From NCBI GenBank assembly GCA_046050105.1, contig JBJOQE010000058.1:1-12449 (forward strand): a DNA stretch of 12,449 bases, read 5' to 3'. The notes beneath the pieces were generated by a model. It made no database searches. It was not told the origin of the DNA and saw only the letters and a list, made by a program, of their open reading frames with translations. Shown here one piece after another: positions 11,467-12,449 of the stretch; position 1 is the stretch's first letter, and every line of letters begins with the position of its first letter. Made by a program: the position numbers and the translations under genes. This stretch comes from JAYQPD01 sp046050105 (lineage in GTDB: Bacteria; Patescibacteriota; Minisyncoccia; Phycocordibacterales; UBA918).

Positions 11467-12216
11467 ATGGAAAATACCACGAATACCCCGGCGCCCATCG
11501 AGGCACCGAAGGCGGCTCGCGAATCGCTTGCCGTACCGATTGCCATTGTTATTGCTGCAGGACTCATTGCCGGTGCAATTTACTTAAATGGTGGAAATAC
11601 TGGGGTTGCGAAAAACCCAACCGAGGCACCGACTGAAGAGAACGTAGTATTCCGCGCGGTCGACGAAACAGACCACATCCGCGGCAACCCAAATGCACCG
11701 ATCCTTCTCGTTGAATACTCCGACTACGACTGCCCATTCTGTAAGCAATTCCACGACACCTTAAACCAGGTCATGCGCGAATACGGTGAGAGCGGCAAAG
11801 TGGCGTGGTCATACCGTCACCTTCCCCTTGCACAACTCCACCCAAATGCTCCAAGGATTGCGATGGCGGCTGAGTGTGTCGCAGAATCTGCAGGAAACGA
11901 TGGCTTCTGGAAGTTTACCGACCGCGTCTTTAGCGAAAAGACCGTGCAAGACTTTACCGAGATATCACGTATCACAGAGTACGCACTTGCAGCAGGTGCA
12001 GACCAAAGCGCGTTCGAGCTCTGCTACTCAAGCAATAAGATGAAAGAGAAGATTGACGCAAGCATACAAGAAGCTGCCGCAGCAGGCGCCCGTGGTACGC
12101 CACACACCTTCATCATCGTGGGCGACCAAAAGACCGTCATCAATGGTGCGCAGCCATACGCAGTGGTAAAACAGACCATTGATAATGTACTCGCCCAAAT
12201 CGAAGGGGGTTCTTAG
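11467..12216 (+). CDS. Membrane-anchored DsbA-like thiol:disulfide oxidoreductase
   Basis: This 249-residue protein has a short cytoplasmic N-terminus, one membrane segment at about 21-40 (LAVPIAIVIAAGLIAGAIYL), and an external thioredoxin-fold domain of the DsbA/Thioredoxin_4 type. The domain opens with the typical IRGNPNAPILLVEYSDYDCPFC. The active-site CPFC is C89-C92 and the cis-proline loop is GTPHTF (P212). The EYSDYxCPxC context and the FWKFTDRVF segment (about 147-155) are family hallmarks. Two further cysteines (C137, C186) lie in the helical insertion and may form a structural disulfide. It probably introduces or shuffles disulfides in exported proteins; the secreted cysteine-bearing proteins in this window are possible clients. 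No Shine-Dalgarno precedes the ATG, and the -10 box ends 7 bases upstream, so it is probably leaderless. No DsbB/VKOR partner is seen in the window. Confidence 0.92.
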   Translation: MENTTNTPAPIEAPKAARESLAVPIAIVIAAGLIAGAIYLNGGNTGVAKNPTEAPTEENVVFRAVDETDHIRGNPNAPILLVEYSDYDCPFCKQFHDTLNQVMREYGESGKVAWSYRHLPLAQLHPNAPRIAMAAECVAESAGNDGFWKFTDRVFSEKTVQDFTEISRITEYALAAGADQSAFELCYSSNKMKEKIDASIQEAAAAGARGTPHTFIIVGDQKTVINGAQPYAVVKQTIDNVLAQIEGGS

Positions 12217-12243
12217 AAGAACCCAAGGATGTCTTCACTGCTC

Positions 12244-12449
12244 TTAGATAAACCTCTTGGAAAGCAACGAAGCGAGCGCACGAACCTCTGCATCCTCCGA
12301 TGTAGAGGTTTTTTGCAAGAATGCGCCCGAGCTTAGGTCATCGACCATACGCGCAATATCTGCTTCAAGCGCAGCCACCTCCTCATCGGTAATGGTGAAC
12401 ACCTCACGTTTGTGGATACCCCGGTCGTTGGGCTCCACAAAGTCGAGCA
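12244..12449 (-). CDS. C-terminal part of a protein, possibly a PD-(D/E)XK nuclease (runs off the window)
   Basis: The frame is open from the window edge to TAA at 12244-12246 and gives the last 67 residues of a longer protein. It starts in the window as LDFVEPNDRGIHKREVFTITDEEVAALEADIARMVDDL. The pattern of a short strand (LDFVEP), a KREVFTIT strand and a long ITDEEVAALEADIARMVDDL helix resembles the end of PD-(D/E)XK nuclease domains found in Cas4/RecB/UvrD-associated proteins. The usual terminal cysteine cluster is absent, so the assignment is tentative. A GTG at 12436-12438 is not taken as the start because the frame and the strand pattern continue upstream. The gene is convergent with the DsbA-like gene, whose terminator hairpin lies inside this coding sequence. 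Confidence 0.6.
   Translation of the reverse strand, partial: LDFVEPNDRGIHKREVFTITDEEVAALEADIARMVDDLSSGAFLQKTSTSEDAEVRALASLLSKRFI
12283..12314 (+). terminator. Terminator-like hairpin for the DsbA-like gene, inside the convergent coding sequence
   Basis: A 12-base stem with one GU pair (12283-12294 with 12299-12310), a 4-base loop and a run of six T's form a standard terminator on the plus strand, about 67 bases after the DsbA-like stop. It lies within the last third of the visible part of the minus-strand gene, where it encodes the STSEDAEV segment. Confidence 0.65.

Noticed and set aside
10836..11636. 266-residue plus-strand open frame opposite uppP
   Set aside because: It is the mirror of a highly hydrophobic, motif-bearing UppP sequence and overlaps the divergent promoter and the start of the DsbA-like gene.

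Overview
The window looks like chromosomal DNA of a small-genome bacterium of the Candidate Phyla Radiation, most likely Parcubacteria (Patescibacteria). This is inferred from gene content and style: very short intergenic gaps, mostly single-gene transcription units each closed by a crisp hairpin terminator, small secreted or membrane proteins without obvious homologues, a eukaryotic-type class I aldolase, a membrane-anchored DsbA-like protein and an undecaprenyl-pyrophosphate phosphatase. TGA serves as a normal stop codon (ABC ATPase gene, 47-aa gene), so the glycine recoding of some CPR groups does not apply. No rRNA, tRNA, CRISPR, insertion sequence or phage gene was seen.

Layout. 1-1902: a secreted two-cysteine protein, TruB tRNA pseudouridine synthase, and a convergent secreted four-cysteine protein. 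1920-2590: divergent promoters, a cold-shock-domain protein and ribosomal protein L33. 2600-3770: a possible 20-aa ORF convergent with class I fructose-bisphosphate aldolase. 3771-4266: a 500-base stretch without a convincing gene but full of inverted repeats, including a 201-base element closed by 20-base arms and a chain of hairpins between two exact 12-base repeats. 4267-6465, minus strand: a pseudopilin-like membrane protein, a 47-aa protein, and an ABC-2 exporter (permease and ATPase overlapping by 4 bases). 6490-7909: PrmC release-factor methyltransferase, overlapping tail to tail with a VTT-domain (TVP38/DedA-like) membrane protein. 7975-8158: a 49-aa membrane peptide with its own promoter and terminator. 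8220-10030: hisS coupled to a DEDDy 3'-5' exonuclease. 10057-10565: terminator, promoter and an unknown 120-aa protein. 10571-12216: divergent uppP and dsbA-like genes. 12244 to the end: the C-terminus of a gene that leaves the window, possibly a PD-(D/E)XK nuclease.

Functionally the window is mostly housekeeping: translation (TruB, L33, HisRS, PrmC, cold-shock protein), central carbon (aldolase), nucleic-acid processing (exonuclease) and envelope functions (UppP, ABC-2 exporter, VTT protein, DsbA-like oxidoreductase, secreted cysteine-bearing proteins that could be its clients).

The most striking genome-style signal is how genes start. For ten genes a -10-like hexamer ends only 6 to 11 bases before the ATG and no Shine-Dalgarno is visible, as expected for leaderless mRNAs. 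Five others, all small or unrecognised, instead have a clear Shine-Dalgarno. The clearest candidate for something undescribed is the structured, gene-free region at 3821-4239.
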